A stretch of 64,000 bases of DNA from Candidatus Aquiluna sp. IMCC13023 (GTDB taxonomy: Bacteria; Actinomycetota; Actinomycetes; Actinomycetales; Microbacteriaceae). Below the pieces are notes generated by a model, which did not search any database, was not told the origin of the DNA, and was given only the letters and a program-made list of their open reading frames with translations. The DNA is taken from assembly GCF_000257665.1 (NCBI RefSeq), contig NZ_AJKR01000003.1, positions 62,001 to 126,000 of the forward strand, given 5' to 3'. The position numbers and the translations under genes were made by a program. This document shows, in pieces, positions 33,308 to 41,792 of the stretch; position 1 is the first letter of the stretch; the number at the start of each line of letters is the position of its first letter.

Positions 33308-34164
33308 TCGGTTCCCAAAAACTTGGTGATTGCGATCGCGATCTCTACAGGTTTTTCATAGTGGGACAAGTGCCCAACTTTTTCTAGTACCACGAGCTCA
33401 GAGTCCGGCAACACTTCGTTCAGGCGCCTTTGCTCCGAGATTGGCGCAACAGCATCACTCGAGCCGGCTATCAACAATATTGGACCGGTAAGTGAATCTG
33501 CATAGTCAAAAACTGACCCCGAGTTAGCCGCTTGGAAGCCCTCTATGGCAACTCTGGTGGACTTGTATGACGAAAAATATCGACTGTGCTGTTCATGTAT
33601 AAAGCTTCTAGTCCAGCGATTTTTAGTTTTAGTAAGGCCAATGGACATTGATCTGGTTACCAAGCCGGAGGACATTAGCCAAGAGCCCAAGATTCTATTC
33701 TTGCCAATCCGGTAGTAAATTTCCGCGAGCTTGTTTCCGATCGATTTGGATGTGCTACCCCGAGTGGTAATTGGGTTTATCAGGCACACCTTGCCGGCAG
33801 GAAGCCCATTCGCAATCGCATTCGCAACGACCAGAGTTCCGAAGCTGTGACCGACCACCAGATCGAATGGGCCCGTTGAGGTATAGAAATCAATAAGCCA
33901 GTCTGAGTATGACGAAAGGTTGTGCTGTGCAAGCGCGGCACTCTTGCCAAAGCCTGGAAGATCTGGGCTAACTACCGTTAGATTCGCGAGTGCACCAGCG
34001 ACTGCCTGTAAGCCGTGATGGTCTCCCCTAAATCCATGTACAAAAAGTACCCTTTGCCCATGTCCTGAAAGGGTCCAAACTGCAGTATCTGAAACATCCG
34101 CCCTAGTTGAGCGGGCTTCAGCCGACGCAAAAAGTTCGGCGGGTGGATTGGTCAACACTGTCAC
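33304..34164 (-). CDS. Alpha/beta hydrolase
   Basis: A 286-residue alpha/beta hydrolase with nucleophile elbow VVGHSFGTLVV, an acid in AGSSDAVAPISEQ and the catalytic histidine in KVGHLSHYEKP. A helical lid lies between about residues 130 and 205 and is rich in basic and aromatic residues. The oxyanion HGFRGDHHG segment sits near residue 43. Substrate unknown. The start is GTG with TAGACT 6 nt upstream. It is cotranscribed with a GT4 enzyme, so action on a glycolipid or acylated glycan is conceivable but unproven. Confidence 0.86.
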   Translation of the reverse strand: MTVLTNPPAELFASAEARSTRADVSDTAVWTLSGHGQRVLFVHGFRGDHHGLQAVAGALANLTVVSPDLPGFGKSAALAQHNLSSYSDWLIDFYTSTGPFDLVVGHSFGTLVVANAIANGLPAGKVCLINPITTRGSTSKSIGNKLAEIYYRIGKNRILGSWLMSSGLVTRSMSIGLTKTKNRWTRSFIHEQHSRYFSSYKSTRVAIEGFQAANSGSVFDYADSLTGPILLIAGSSDAVAPISEQRRLNEVLPDSELVVLEKVGHLSHYEKPVEIAIAITKFLGTE

Positions 34165-34170
34165 CCATGC

Positions 34171-34176
34171 AGTCTA
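34171..34176 (-). promoter_or_regulatory. Leaderless -10 box for the hydrolase-GT4 pair
   Basis: On the minus strand TAGACT, then GCATGG (6 nt), then GTG at 34164. The intervening ATG is out of frame, so the GTG is the supported start. Confidence 0.45.
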
Positions 34177-34217
34177 GGTTGGTTGGAAGCCGGCTATCGT
34201 TTTAGACAGGAGATAAT

Positions 34218-34925
34218 TTGTTGGATTTTGATTTTGAACCCGAGGCGCCGGGCTGGTCCAAGCGGATTGCCGCTTTCGACCTTGAGACCACAGGGCTTGA
34301 TCTAAAAACAGCCCGCATAGTTACAGCATGCGTTGTTGTGCTTGGTCCGACTGGAGAAGTAGAGAATCTTCGCGAGTGGCTCGTGAACCCGGGCATTGAG
34401 ATACCACAAGCCGCCTCTGATGTTCACGGTGTGACCACCGAGGACGCCGTTCGAGATGGAATGGACCCGCTGTCAGCAATTGCTGAAATCAGCCAGGAAC
34501 TAAAAAAGCTAAATGCCACGATGCCCCTGGTCGCATTCAATGCCCCGTACGACTTTACGATTTTGGCTAATGAAGCCATTAGATATCAGTTGGAGCCTTT
34601 GGAGCCGCAATCTGTAATCGATCCGCTCGTGCTTGACCGCAAAGTGGATAAGTTCCGCAAAGGAAAGCGCAATCTAGTTGTCATGTCAGAGCATTATGGG
34701 GTTGAGCTAACCGATGCCCATAATTCAACTGCCGACGCGGTAGCGGCGGGGAAAATCGCTCAGCAAATTGCCAAGCGCTTTGCAGAGCTCGATATCCCAA
34801 TCGAGAGCCTCCACGATGCTCAAGCTAAATGGAGTGACGAGCAGTCAGAAAGTTTTGCAAAGTTCATGAGACAGCAAAACCGCCCGGATTTCCAGGCGGA
34901 ATTGGGTTGGCCAATAAGGCTTTAG
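34218..34925 (+). CDS. DEDDh 3'-5' exonuclease (DNA polymerase III epsilon-like)
   Basis: A 235-residue RNase T/DnaQ-type exonuclease. The DEDDh residues are visible: D and E in [11 protein letters not shown] in [10 protein letters not shown], and the H/D pair in [13 protein letters not shown]. It may proofread for the polymerase or act in repair; stand-alone DnaQ-like proteins are common in actinobacteria. The start is TTG, either 34218 or 34221, with AGGAG upstream; TATCGT at about 34196 is a possible -10. Its stop shares TTAG (34922-34925) with the convergent L31 gene. Confidence 0.9.
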   Translation: MLDFDFEPEAPGWSKRIAAFDLETTGLDLKTARIVTACVVVLGPTGEVENLREWLVNPGIEIPQAASDVHGVTTEDAVRDGMDPLSAIAEISQELKKLNATMPLVAFNAPYDFTILANEAIRYQLEPLEPQSVIDPLVLDRKVDKFRKGKRNLVVMSEHYGVELTDAHNSTADAVAAGKIAQQIAKRFAELDIPIESLHDAQAKWSDEQSESFAKFMRQQNRPDFQAELGWPIRL

Positions 34926-35170
34926 CTGAAGTTCTTGTAGCGATCGTTGAATCGCTCTACGCGGCCGGCAGCATCCATGATGCGCTGTTTTCCAGTGTAG
35001 AACGGGTGGCTCTCCGAGCTGATTTCAACGTCGTGAACCGGGTAGGTCTTGCCGTCTTCCCACTCGATTGTCTTGTCGCTGGTGATGGTTGCACGAGTCA
35101 GGAATGAAACTCCAGATGCTAGGTCGCGGAATACGATCGGCTCGTAGCTTGGGTGGATTTCTGCCTGCAT
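34922..35170 (-). CDS. rpmE2: 50S ribosomal protein L31, type B
   Basis: An 82-residue L31 of the zinc-independent type: it begins [16 protein letters not shown] and lacks the CxxC pairs of the zinc form. Type B L31 often replaces the zinc form under zinc limitation and is then Zur-controlled; I see no clear Zur box upstream. AGAAGGAC supplies a ribosome binding site, and TTGCTA plus TTTATT upstream form a possible promoter within 35171-35225, where the octamer TTTAGCAA is repeated. Confidence 0.95.
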   Translation of the reverse strand: MQAEIHPSYEPIVFRDLASGVSFLTRATITSDKTIEWEDGKTYPVHDVEISSESHPFYTGKQRIMDAAGRVERFNDRYKNFS

Positions 35171-35242
35171 GATGTCCTTCTAATAAATTCTGAGCTGCAT
35201 TTAGCAACAGCCCAAGAGTTTAGCAAGTATTTGCCATCTCGT

Positions 35243-36025
35243 CTACGACGAAACTGCCGAAAACCTTTGATTTTGATAGTTCAGGGTCAATGGATGGTTG
35301 AAAGCCTCGGAAATACTGGCTGAAGTAAGTGTCATGCCAATCTCGCCACGGGCCATTACCTTGCCATCTTGCATAAGCAGCGCGTGGGTAAAGCCCGGTG
35401 GAATTTCTTCAAGGTGATGAGTCACCATCACCATTGCAGGGGCCTCTTTTGCTTGGGCATAACCGGAAAGCAGCTGCAAGGTCAACTCTCTGGCTGCAAG
35501 GTCTAGGCTGGCGACCGGTTCGTCTAGAAGAAGTAACTCTGGATCGGTCATTACGGAGCGAGCAATCTGAACCCGCTTGCGCTCACCGTCGCTCAGGGTG
35601 CCAAAAGCTCTGTCCTCGAAGCTTGAAAGCTTCCACTCCCCCAAAACTCGTCTGGCTCTTCTTTCGTCGATCGAGTCGTATTCTTCGTTCCACCTACCGG
35701 TGATGCCATAGCTGGCTGTCATAACGGCATTCAGAACCGTTTCAGAGTTCGGAATTTGGGCCGCCAGAGCACTAGATGCGAACCCAATTCTTGTCCTGAG
35801 TTCAAAGACGTTTACTTCTCCTAGGCGCTGGCCCAAAAGTGTTGCGGATCCGCTAGAGGGCTGTATCTGAGCCGCCGCTAATTTTAGAAGGGTCGTCTTG
35901 CCGGCTCCGTTGGCCCCGAGCACCACCCAACGCTCAGTCGGGCCTACAGAAAACGTGAGCGAATCAATGATGGACTTACCACCGCGTACCACGCTGACAT
36001 TTTGAAGATTAATTACCTCGGACAC
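35243..36025 (-). CDS. ABC transporter ATP-binding protein
   Basis: A 260-residue ABC ATPase with Walker A LGANGAGKTTLLK, signature LSDGERKRVQIARS, Walker B LLLLDEPVASLD and a switch histidine in MVTHHLEEI. No permease or binding protein lies nearby, so it is either paired with genes elsewhere or acts in a non-transport role like ModF-type ATPases. The GTG at 36025 is favoured because TAGGCT lies 7 nt upstream; an in-frame GTG at 36115 would add 30 residues of low-complexity, poorly conserved-looking sequence. Confidence 0.85.
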   Translation of the reverse strand: MSEVINLQNVSVVRGGKSIIDSLTFSVGPTERWVVLGANGAGKTTLLKLAAAQIQPSSGSATLLGQRLGEVNVFELRTRIGFASSALAAQIPNSETVLNAVMTASYGITGRWNEEYDSIDERRARRVLGEWKLSSFEDRAFGTLSDGERKRVQIARSVMTDPELLLLDEPVASLDLAARELTLQLLSGYAQAKEAPAMVMVTHHLEEIPPGFTHALLMQDGKVMARGEIGMTLTSASISEAFNHPLTLNYQNQRFSAVSS

Positions 36026-36032
36026 GCCCAAT

Positions 36033-36038
36033 AGCCTA
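36033..36038 (-). promoter_or_regulatory. Leaderless -10 box for the ABC ATPase
   Basis: On the minus strand TAGGCT, then ATTGGGC (7 nt), then GTG at 36025. This supports the shorter start of the ATPase. Confidence 0.4.
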
Positions 36039-36220
36039 GCTGCCAATGCCCCGCCGCCCTCTCGTCGTTGTAGCGAGTCGCGCTGGATTTGGGAAGCAGT
36101 CTCAAATGAAGACACTTGTTTGTGATAAGAAGTCCGGAATCGGTGAACAGACTCTAACCAGCTAGCATTTGCTAATAAAGATTCAAAAGCTTGGAATAAA
36201 GCTTGCCAGGGAGAGAGAAA

Positions 36221-36850
36221 ATGAGTTTTCTAGTTGTGTTTGACGTTGACTCAACGCTTATCGATCAAGAAGCCATCGAGCTTCTAGCAACGCACTCCGG
36301 CACTCGAGAGCAAGTGGCCCTGATCACTGAGCGGGCGATGAAGGGCGAAATAGATTTCAGCGCCTCATTGATCGAGCGAGTTGCTCTGTTGGCCGGCCTA
36401 GACCAAAGCGTTCTAACAAAAGTCGCAGACGAGCTTTCGCCAACTAAAGGCGCTGAGGAGCTTATTGAGGCAATTCATTCAGTTGGAGGCTACGCTGCAG
36501 CGGTCTCGGGTGGCTTCATTCAGCTACTAGAACCACTAAAAAAGACCCTGAACCTTGACTTTGCCAAGGCAAACACTCTGGAGGTTGTAGATGGCAAACT
36601 CTCGGGCAAAGTAATCGGTGAACTCGTCGATTCCAGCGTGAAAGCAGAAACATTATTGGCGCTTGCAAAAAAACTAGAAATTGATATCACTCAAACCATC
36701 GCCATTGGCGACGGAGCGAACGATCTTAAGATGATGAAAGAGGCGGGATTATCAATAGCCTTTTGTGCTCAGCCCATCGTTAGGGAAAGCGCTGACATCG
36801 TGATCAATACGCGAGATTTGTCGCAAGTCATCGCGCTGTTACCAAACTAG
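36221..36850 (+). CDS. serB: Phosphoserine phosphatase
   Basis: HAD-family enzyme (209 residues) for the last step of serine synthesis. Nucleophile motif FDVDSTLIDQEAIELLA at the N-terminus, SGGFIQ as motif II and IGDGANDLKMM for Mg binding identify SerB. The N-terminal regulatory ACT domain of longer homologues is missing, so it is the short form. The ATG at 36221 follows AGGGAGAGAG. A weak promoter TTGCTA-N17-TGGAAT (36169-36197) lies upstream. It ends 6 bp before the convergent fabI stop. Confidence 0.93.
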   Translation: MSFLVVFDVDSTLIDQEAIELLATHSGTREQVALITERAMKGEIDFSASLIERVALLAGLDQSVLTKVADELSPTKGAEELIEAIHSVGGYAAAVSGGFIQLLEPLKKTLNLDFAKANTLEVVDGKLSGKVIGELVDSSVKAETLLALAKKLEIDITQTIAIGDGANDLKMMKEAGLSIAFCAQPIVRESADIVINTRDLSQVIALLPN

Positions 36851-36856
36851 CTTTTA

Positions 36857-37624
36857 TTAGGCTCCGGTTGAGTGGAGTCCACCGTCGACGTGAACCATCT
36901 CTCCGGTTGTGGCAGGGAACCAGTCGCTTAGAAGAGCCACTAATCCCTTAGCCGCGGCCTCGGTGTCGGTAAGGTCCCAACCAAGCGGCGCACGGTCCGC
37001 CCACACTTCTTCCATCGTTGCAAATCCAGGGATTCCCTTGGCTGCAGTAGTTCTAAGAGGCCCTGCGGAAATTAGATTCACTCTGATTCCCTTTGGCCCT
37101 AGATATTTTGCTAAATAGCGGGACGTGGACTCAAAGGCAGCCTTAGCCACTCCCATCCAGTCATAGACCGGCCAAGACACAGTGGCGTCGAAGGTGAGGC
37201 CCACAACGGAGCTCGGGTTATTTAGCACAGGCAAGCATGCGGTGGTAATGGACTTTAGTGAGTATGCAGACACTTCGACTGCTGTAGATACGTCTGCCCA
37301 CTCTGTCTCTAGAAAATTTCCGCCCAGGGCGGTTTGGGGTGCAAACGCGATGGCATGAACTATGCCGTCAATCATCCCGATCTCAGCCTTGATCTTCTCG
37401 GCTAGGCCTTCTAGGTGCTCCTTGTTTGTGGCATCTAATTCAATTACCTTAACCGGCTTTGGAAGACGCTCTGCAATTTTCGTTGTAATTGGAAGCATTC
37501 TGCCGAATGAGCTCAATATCACCTCTGCACCCTGCTCTTGGGCCAAGCGGGCTGCCGAATAGGCAATCGACGCTTCGGTCAATACGCCAGTGATCAGTAT
37601 TTTCTTGCCCTCTAATATTCCCAA
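36857..37624 (-). CDS. fabI: Enoyl-[acyl-carrier-protein] reductase (NADH)
   Basis: Final reductase of the type II fatty acid elongation cycle (255 residues), homologous to InhA, the isoniazid/triclosan target. SDR fold with GILEGKKILITGVLTEASIAYS for NADH and the active-site Tyr-x6-Lys in YDWMGVAKAA. The start is TTG with GGAG five nt upstream (no ATG is available). It lies 36 bp after fabG on the same strand, the same order as the fabG1-inhA operon of mycobacteria. Confidence 0.95.
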   Translation of the reverse strand: MGILEGKKILITGVLTEASIAYSAARLAQEQGAEVILSSFGRMLPITTKIAERLPKPVKVIELDATNKEHLEGLAEKIKAEIGMIDGIVHAIAFAPQTALGGNFLETEWADVSTAVEVSAYSLKSITTACLPVLNNPSSVVGLTFDATVSWPVYDWMGVAKAAFESTSRYLAKYLGPKGIRVNLISAGPLRTTAAKGIPGFATMEEVWADRAPLGWDLTDTEAAAKGLVALLSDWFPATTGEMVHVDGGLHSTGA

Positions 37625-37660
37625 AATTGCTCCTTTGATTTTCTAAACAAACGGTACTAC

Positions 37661-38371
37661 CTAGTGGCCCATTCCGAGACCGCCGTCAACTGGAATGACT
37701 GCTCCAGAAATGTATGAAGCCTCGTCGGAGGCGATCCATCGGACAACTTTTGCAACTTCCTCCGGGGATGCGAATCGGCCAGCTGGAATCCGAGACCGAT
37801 ACGTCGCTGCAAGTTCTTCACTGAGGGCGGCTGTCATGTCCGTATCGATAAACCCTGGGGCCACAACATTGGCGGTGATGTTTTTAGCGCCTATTTCTCG
37901 CGTAATAGATCTCGCAATTCCAACCAGTGCGCTTTTTGTGGCTGAGTAGTTGACCTGCCCTGCGCTGCCAAGTAGACCCACAACGCTGCCAATTAGAATC
38001 ACCCTGCCAAACTTCTGGCGGAGCATAGATTTTGTCACCCGCTTCACCACGCGAAAAACACCATTTAGATTTGTGTCAACAACGCTTTCGAATTCTTCAT
38101 CGCTCATTCGCATCAAGAGAGTGTCTTTTGTGATGCCGGCGTTTGCTACCAAAACCTCAATTGGCCCCAGTGCGGCCTCTACCTCGGCTATCGCCGCGTC
38201 AAGCGATGCTGAATCGGTAACGTCGGCCGTCACAGTCATCGAACCATCTGGTCCTTGTCCGGATCTTGACGTTACTGCCACCCGATATCCGCTTGCGACA
38301 AACTCTTCTGCGATGGCGAATCCGATGCCGCGATTGCCACCGGTGACCAAAACAGTCCTCACAGTTTGCAT
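37661..38371 (-). CDS. fabG: 3-oxoacyl-[acyl-carrier-protein] reductase
   Basis: NADPH-dependent ketoacyl-ACP reductase of fatty acid synthesis (236 residues). SDR motifs: TGGNRGIGFAIAE, NAG in VANAGITKD, Ser in GSVVGLLG and YSATKSALVG with the Tyr/Lys pair. The C-terminal SGAVIPVDGG is typical. The ATG at 38371 has AGGAGA 6 nt upstream, and it is preferred to a start 11 codons earlier. It is divergent from the DUF3099 gene with 89 bp between, where both promoters must lie (TAGACT at about 38425 on the minus strand is a -10 candidate). Confidence 0.94.
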   Translation of the reverse strand: MQTVRTVLVTGGNRGIGFAIAEEFVASGYRVAVTSRSGQGPDGSMTVTADVTDSASLDAAIAEVEAALGPIEVLVANAGITKDTLLMRMSDEEFESVVDTNLNGVFRVVKRVTKSMLRQKFGRVILIGSVVGLLGSAGQVNYSATKSALVGIARSITREIGAKNITANVVAPGFIDTDMTAALSEELAATYRSRIPAGRFASPEEVAKVVRWIASDEASYISGAVIPVDGGLGMGH

Positions 38372-38460
38372 TTTCTTTCTCCTAGCGGGAATACCATTGA
38401 GCATTGAGCGTTGTGAATAACACAGTCTAGTAATTACCTATCCTGAAAGAACGGCAACAC

Positions 38461-38745
38461 TTGAGCAAGCGCCAGAGCGCCACTTCCATAAACCTCAGCC
38501 CCGAGGACGAGCGCAGGTCGCGCATGGTTAAATATTCGGTTGCCATGTCCATAAGGATGGTGTGCATTGTGCTCGGAGTTTTCACCCAGGGGTTTTTGAT
38601 GTGGATTTTCTTCGGATTGGCTATCTTTCTTCCTTATTTTGCGGTCGTACTAGCCAACCAACAGGGAGCGCCAAAAGAAACAACTAGCAAGGCAATTGCC
38701 CCCAAAATTACTATCAAGTCGGACCAATTCAAGTTTGATGACTAA
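38461..38745 (+). CDS. DUF3099 membrane protein
   Basis: A 94-residue actinobacterial protein of unknown function with the DUF3099 pattern: a polar N-terminus (INLSPEDERRSRMVKYS), then two membrane helices (about 26-44 and 46-66) and a polar tail. The start is TTG; TATCCT at 38439-38444 is a possible -10 giving a short leader. It overlaps the following small Cys-rich gene by 8 bp and thus heads a run towards SURF1. Confidence 0.85.
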   Translation: MSKRQSATSINLSPEDERRSRMVKYSVAMSIRMVCIVLGVFTQGFLMWIFFGLAIFLPYFAVVLANQQGAPKETTSKAIAPKITIKSDQFKFDD

Positions 38746-38938
38746 CGCTAAGTGCTCTCGGGCCGGTTGCGCTCTTGACGCAGCCTGGTTGATTAGCTGG
38801 CGAAATCCTAAAGTCCATGCCCCTGACAGGGTCAAGTCTTGGGCTGCCTGCGACGAGCACCGGTCATATCTGGTTGACTATCTATCAGCTAGAGACTTCT
38901 ACCTGAAGGATGAAAAGTTTGACCCAAAGCACACTTAG
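38738..38938 (+). CDS. Small Cys/His protein (conserved actinobacterial, often misnamed acetone carboxylase)
   Basis: A 66-residue soluble protein with a probable zinc-binding arrangement: CSRAGC near the N-terminus and CDEH near residue 47. The pattern AAWLISWRNPKVHAPDRVKSW between them resembles small actinobacterial proteins that databases sometimes label acetone carboxylase without cause; it is far too short for that enzyme. The start ATG overlaps the DUF3099 stop by 8 bp. Function unknown; the position next to SURF1 hints at a link to oxidase assembly, but nothing more can be said. Confidence 0.78.
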   Translation: MTNAKCSRAGCALDAAWLISWRNPKVHAPDRVKSWAACDEHRSYLVDYLSARDFYLKDEKFDPKHT

Positions 38939-39731
38939 ACGCTGGGGCCCTTGGTTGGCCTTAGTTGTGCTTTTTTCAATAGCGACTTCACTTTTGAGCT
39001 GGTGGCAATTTTCTAGGCGGGAAGAAAGAGTTCAAAAAATAAACACCGTGATTGAAAATTACGACAAGTCCGCCGTTCCATTCGCTGACCTGGACTGGGA
39101 ATTCTTCGAAAATGGTGAACCAATCAATGAGTGGCGCCCAGTAACAGTTACTGGAACGTATCTGACTGAAGAGGCCGTCCTTGTGCGAAACCGGCCTCTA
39201 AGCGGACAGGGTGGCTTCCTGCAGCTAGTTCCATTGCTTTTGGATGATGGTCAGATCTTGATTATCGACCGCGGCTGGCTTGCGACGGGTGTTCGAGTAA
39301 CTGAGCCGTCCTCTAACCCTTTGCCGGATTCAGTTGCTCACACTCTCACTGTTCGTCTTCGAGCCGCTGAGCCTGATCTGAATCGAGCTCCCGTTCGAGG
39401 GCAGCTTGCATCTGTAAACCCGGCCCAGCTGTCCGTTCAGCTGGGTGAATACGGGACTGTGGTGTCTGACAGGTACGGTCGAATAGACGCAGAATCCCCC
39501 TCATATGCAAATGCACCGTTCCCGATGCCAATGCCTTCTTTGAATGAGGGAAACCATCTTTCCTACGCATTTCAATGGATAATCTTTGGAATCATGGCAT
39601 TTGTCGCCTTTGGTTGGGCCTTCAGAAATGAACGGCGCATCGATCGGGAGGCGGCCGGACAGATAGCTCCAAGAAAGCCAAAGGAAAATCAGGCACTGGA
39701 AGACGCTGAGTTTGAAGACGCCAACCAATAG
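38910..39731 (+). CDS. SURF1-family cytochrome oxidase assembly protein
   Basis: Assembly factor for heme A insertion into CtaD (273 residues). It has the SURF1 architecture: an N-terminal helix (about 13-32) followed by WQFSRREERVQ, a large external loop domain with LVRNRPLSGQGGF and DRGWL, and a C-terminal helix with HLSYAFQWIIFGIMAFVAF. The ATG at 38910 has almost no spacing to GAAGG; TTG at 38919 has 8-nt spacing to it and may be the true start. Both overlap the upstream gene. Confidence 0.92.
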   Translation: MKSLTQSTLRRWGPWLALVVLFSIATSLLSWWQFSRREERVQKINTVIENYDKSAVPFADLDWEFFENGEPINEWRPVTVTGTYLTEEAVLVRNRPLSGQGGFLQLVPLLLDDGQILIIDRGWLATGVRVTEPSSNPLPDSVAHTLTVRLRAAEPDLNRAPVRGQLASVNPAQLSVQLGEYGTVVSDRYGRIDAESPSYANAPFPMPMPSLNEGNHLSYAFQWIIFGIMAFVAFGWAFRNERRIDREAAGQIAPRKPKENQALEDAEFEDANQ

Positions 39732-39763
39732 AATGACCGCAAGAGGCTAGAAAGGCTTAGAAG

Positions 39764-40324
39764 ATGAGCATTGCGCAGGCAACAATTGTGGACCGTTTTA
39801 TCCCAAGGACATTAGTAAGTAACATTTCTCTGGTTTTCGGTGGTGCTCTAATTACTGCACTTGCGGCGCAGGTTCAGATTCCAATGTGGCCAGTGCCACT
39901 CACCCTTCAAACCTTCGCAGTTCTCCTGGTGGGAGCAACGCTCGGTGCAGGACGCGGTGCCGCTTCACTATCTGTTTACCTTGCCATGGGCGCCGTCGGT
40001 TTGCCCGTGTTCGCCTCAGCTAAGACGCTGACGGGTGCCTTGCCAACCGTGGGTTACATAGTCGGCTTTGTGGCGGCTGCAGCCCTAGTCGGCTTCTTGG
40101 CCTCCAAGGGTTTTTCTAAAACCCCACTGAAAGTGGCCTTTAGCTTTGCCGCCGGATCAGCGATAATTTACGGCTTTGGAGTCGCAGGCTTGATGATTAC
40201 CCTAGGCCTCAGCATTTCGCAGGCCATTGCCGCAGGAGTTATTCCGTTTCTGATAGGAGACGTCGCCAAGGCAATCGCAGCAGCAGCAATGCTGCCACTT
40301 GCCTGGAAGATTGTGAATAAATAA
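39764..40324 (+). CDS. bioY: Biotin transporter BioY
   Basis: Substrate-binding S component of an ECF-type biotin importer (186 residues, about six helices). Family markers include MWPVPLTLQTFAVLLVGATLG and GAGRGAASLSVYLAMGAVGLPVF, with FLIGDVAKAIAAAAM near the end. No bioM/bioN (ATPase and coupling protein) lie adjacent, so it either works alone or uses shared ECF subunits elsewhere. Transcription ends at the strong hairpin at 40331-40369. Confidence 0.95.
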   Translation: MSIAQATIVDRFIPRTLVSNISLVFGGALITALAAQVQIPMWPVPLTLQTFAVLLVGATLGAGRGAASLSVYLAMGAVGLPVFASAKTLTGALPTVGYIVGFVAAAALVGFLASKGFSKTPLKVAFSFAAGSAIIYGFGVAGLMITLGLSISQAIAAGVIPFLIGDVAKAIAAAAMLPLAWKIVNK

Positions 40325-40330
40325 CAGATC

Positions 40331-40369
40331 AAAAAAAAATAGGACCCAGTTGGGTCCTATTTTTTTTTA
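40331..40369. terminator. Strong bidirectional intrinsic terminator
   Basis: ATAGGACCC and GGGTCCTAT form a stem around AGTT, flanked by a run of nine A on the left and nine T on the right, giving U-tracts on both strands. It serves bioY (+) and the SUF operon (-), whose last gene sufT ends 10 bp away. It is the clearest terminator in the window. Confidence 0.92.
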
Positions 40370-40378
40370 TCAATCCTG

Positions 40379-40711
40379 TTAGATAGAAAAACCTATGGCT
40401 CGCATCATCTCTTTTCCATCATCCGTAATTTGTTCCGGACCCCATGGTGGCATCCAGATCCAATTGATTCTGAATGCGTCAACCACTCCCTCCAATGAAG
40501 CTGCCGTCTGCTCTTCAATAACGTCCTGAAGTGGGCAGCCAGCGGAGGTGAGTGTCATGTTGATAAGTAGTGCGCCATCATCGGACTCTTGGAGCCCGTA
40601 GACCAATCCGAGGTCAATGATGTTCACTCCAATTTCTGGGTCAATGATGTCTTTCATTGCCTCGATGACCCGGTCGTACTGAGCGGGCTCTAATTCCTTC
40701 GGCTCGCTCAT
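40379..40711 (-). CDS. sufT: Metal-sulfur cluster assembly factor (SufT/MIP18-like)
   Basis: A 110-residue DUF59-family protein helping Fe-S cluster delivery. It begins with a polar tail, then DPEIGVNIIDLGLVYGL, with the conserved cysteine in LTSAGCPLQDVIEEQ, and WMPPWGPEQITDDGKEMMRAIG. It is the last gene of sufB-sufD-fdx-sufC-sufT and overlaps the sufC stop by 4 bp. Confidence 0.93.
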   Translation of the reverse strand: MSEPKELEPAQYDRVIEAMKDIIDPEIGVNIIDLGLVYGLQESDDGALLINMTLTSAGCPLQDVIEEQTAASLEGVVDAFRINWIWMPPWGPEQITDDGKEMMRAIGFSI

Positions 40712-41466
40712 GCTTCGGTCTTCAAGTAGCGATCGTAGCCCTCAGCTTCTAGGCGTTCAGCCAGTTCTGGGCCGCCCTGTTCCGCCACTTTTCCAGCCAC
40801 AAAAACGTGAACAAAGTCCGGCTCGATGTAGCGCAAGATTCGAGTGTAGTGAGTGATTAGAAGAACTCCGAGGCCAGTTTCTTCTTTGGCTCGGTTGACG
40901 CCCTCTGAAACGACCTTCAATGCATCTACGTCGAGTCCAGAATCGGTTTCGTCGAGGATTGCAATTTTGGGTTTCAAGAGCTCCAGCTGAAGAATCTCGT
41001 GGCGCTTCTTTTCTCCACCTGAGAATCCTTCGTTAACGTTTCGTTCTGTGAAGTCCGGATCCATGCGGAGGTTTTTCATCGCGCCCTTTAGGTCACCGAT
41101 CCACTCGCGGAGCTTTGGAGCTTCGCCGTCAAGAGCGGTCTTCGCGGTTCTCAGAAAGTTCGAAACCGAAACACCTGGCACTTCAACTGGGTATTGCATT
41201 GCAAGGAATAACCCAGCCTTTGCTCGCTCGTCGACAGCCATCTCGAGAACGTTCTGCCTATCGAGAAGGATCTCTCCCTCGGTGATCTCGTATTTGGGGT
41301 GCCCGGCTATGGAGTAGGCAAGGGTCGACTTGCCGGAACCGTTTGGTCCCATAATCGCGTGAGTTTCGCCCGACTTGACCACGAGGTCCACGCCTCGCAA
41401 GATCTGTTTCTTGCCCTGGTCCGTATCGACTGATACGTGGAGGTTCTTAATTTCTAGGGTTGCCAT
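40708..41466 (-). CDS. sufC: Fe-S cluster assembly ATPase SufC
   Basis: ABC-type ATPase (252 residues) of the SufBCD scaffold; it is cytosolic and not a transporter subunit. Walker A IMGPNGSGKSTLAYS, signature NEGFSGGEKKRHEILQ and Walker B AILDETDSGLDVDAL are characteristic of SufC. The ATG at 41466 begins MATLEIKNLHV with AGGAAA upstream; an in-frame ATG 15 codons earlier would overlap the ferredoxin gene. Confidence 0.97.
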   Translation of the reverse strand: MATLEIKNLHVSVDTDQGKKQILRGVDLVVKSGETHAIMGPNGSGKSTLAYSIAGHPKYEITEGEILLDRQNVLEMAVDERAKAGLFLAMQYPVEVPGVSVSNFLRTAKTALDGEAPKLREWIGDLKGAMKNLRMDPDFTERNVNEGFSGGEKKRHEILQLELLKPKIAILDETDSGLDVDALKVVSEGVNRAKEETGLGVLLITHYTRILRYIEPDFVHVFVAGKVAEQGGPELAERLEAEGYDRYLKTEA

Positions 41467-41479
41467 TTTTTGATTTCCT

Positions 41480-41791
41480 TTACGCTTCGTACTCGATAAA
41501 AACTTCGTCATTTTCTATTAGCACCTCATAGGTGCTCACTGCCTCATACGCCGGAAGACTCAAGGGAACGCCGGTATTGAGGTCGAACTTGGCTCCGTGG
41601 GCCCAGCACTCCAAGGTTTCGTCCTCAACAAAGCCTTCGCTCAGTGAAATCTCACCGTGTGAGCATTTGTCATCGATCGCTCGAAAGTTGCCGTCATCTA
41701 GTCTCACAAGAGCGATGGGATGCCCCTCAATGGTCACCCTGAGGGCGTTACCCGGCTTTATGTCCTCAGCTGCACAAACTCTTACTGCCAA
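41480..41791 (-). CDS. Rieske-type non-heme ferredoxin in SUF operon
   Basis: A 103-residue Rieske [2Fe-2S] protein with CSH (in DDKCSHGEISLSEG) and CWAH (in ECWAHGAKFDL) ligands. A protein of this kind sits between sufD and sufC in many actinobacteria and is assumed to supply electrons for or receive clusters from the scaffold. Start TTG; it lies 1 bp after sufD and 13 bp before sufC. Confidence 0.92.
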   Translation of the reverse strand: MAVRVCAAEDIKPGNALRVTIEGHPIALVRLDDGNFRAIDDKCSHGEISLSEGFVEDETLECWAHGAKFDLNTGVPLSLPAYEAVSTYEVLIENDEVFIEYEA

Positions 41792-41792
41792 T

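Noticed and set aside
36186-36210. Two AAGCTT hexamers near the serB start suggesting a hairpin
   Set aside because: The arms pair poorly when aligned as an inverted repeat, and the spacing fits neither a terminator nor an obvious operator.
37950-38420. A 156-codon open frame opposite fabG
   Set aside because: Antisense shadow with S/T/P-rich composition; fabG has full motifs and a ribosome binding site.
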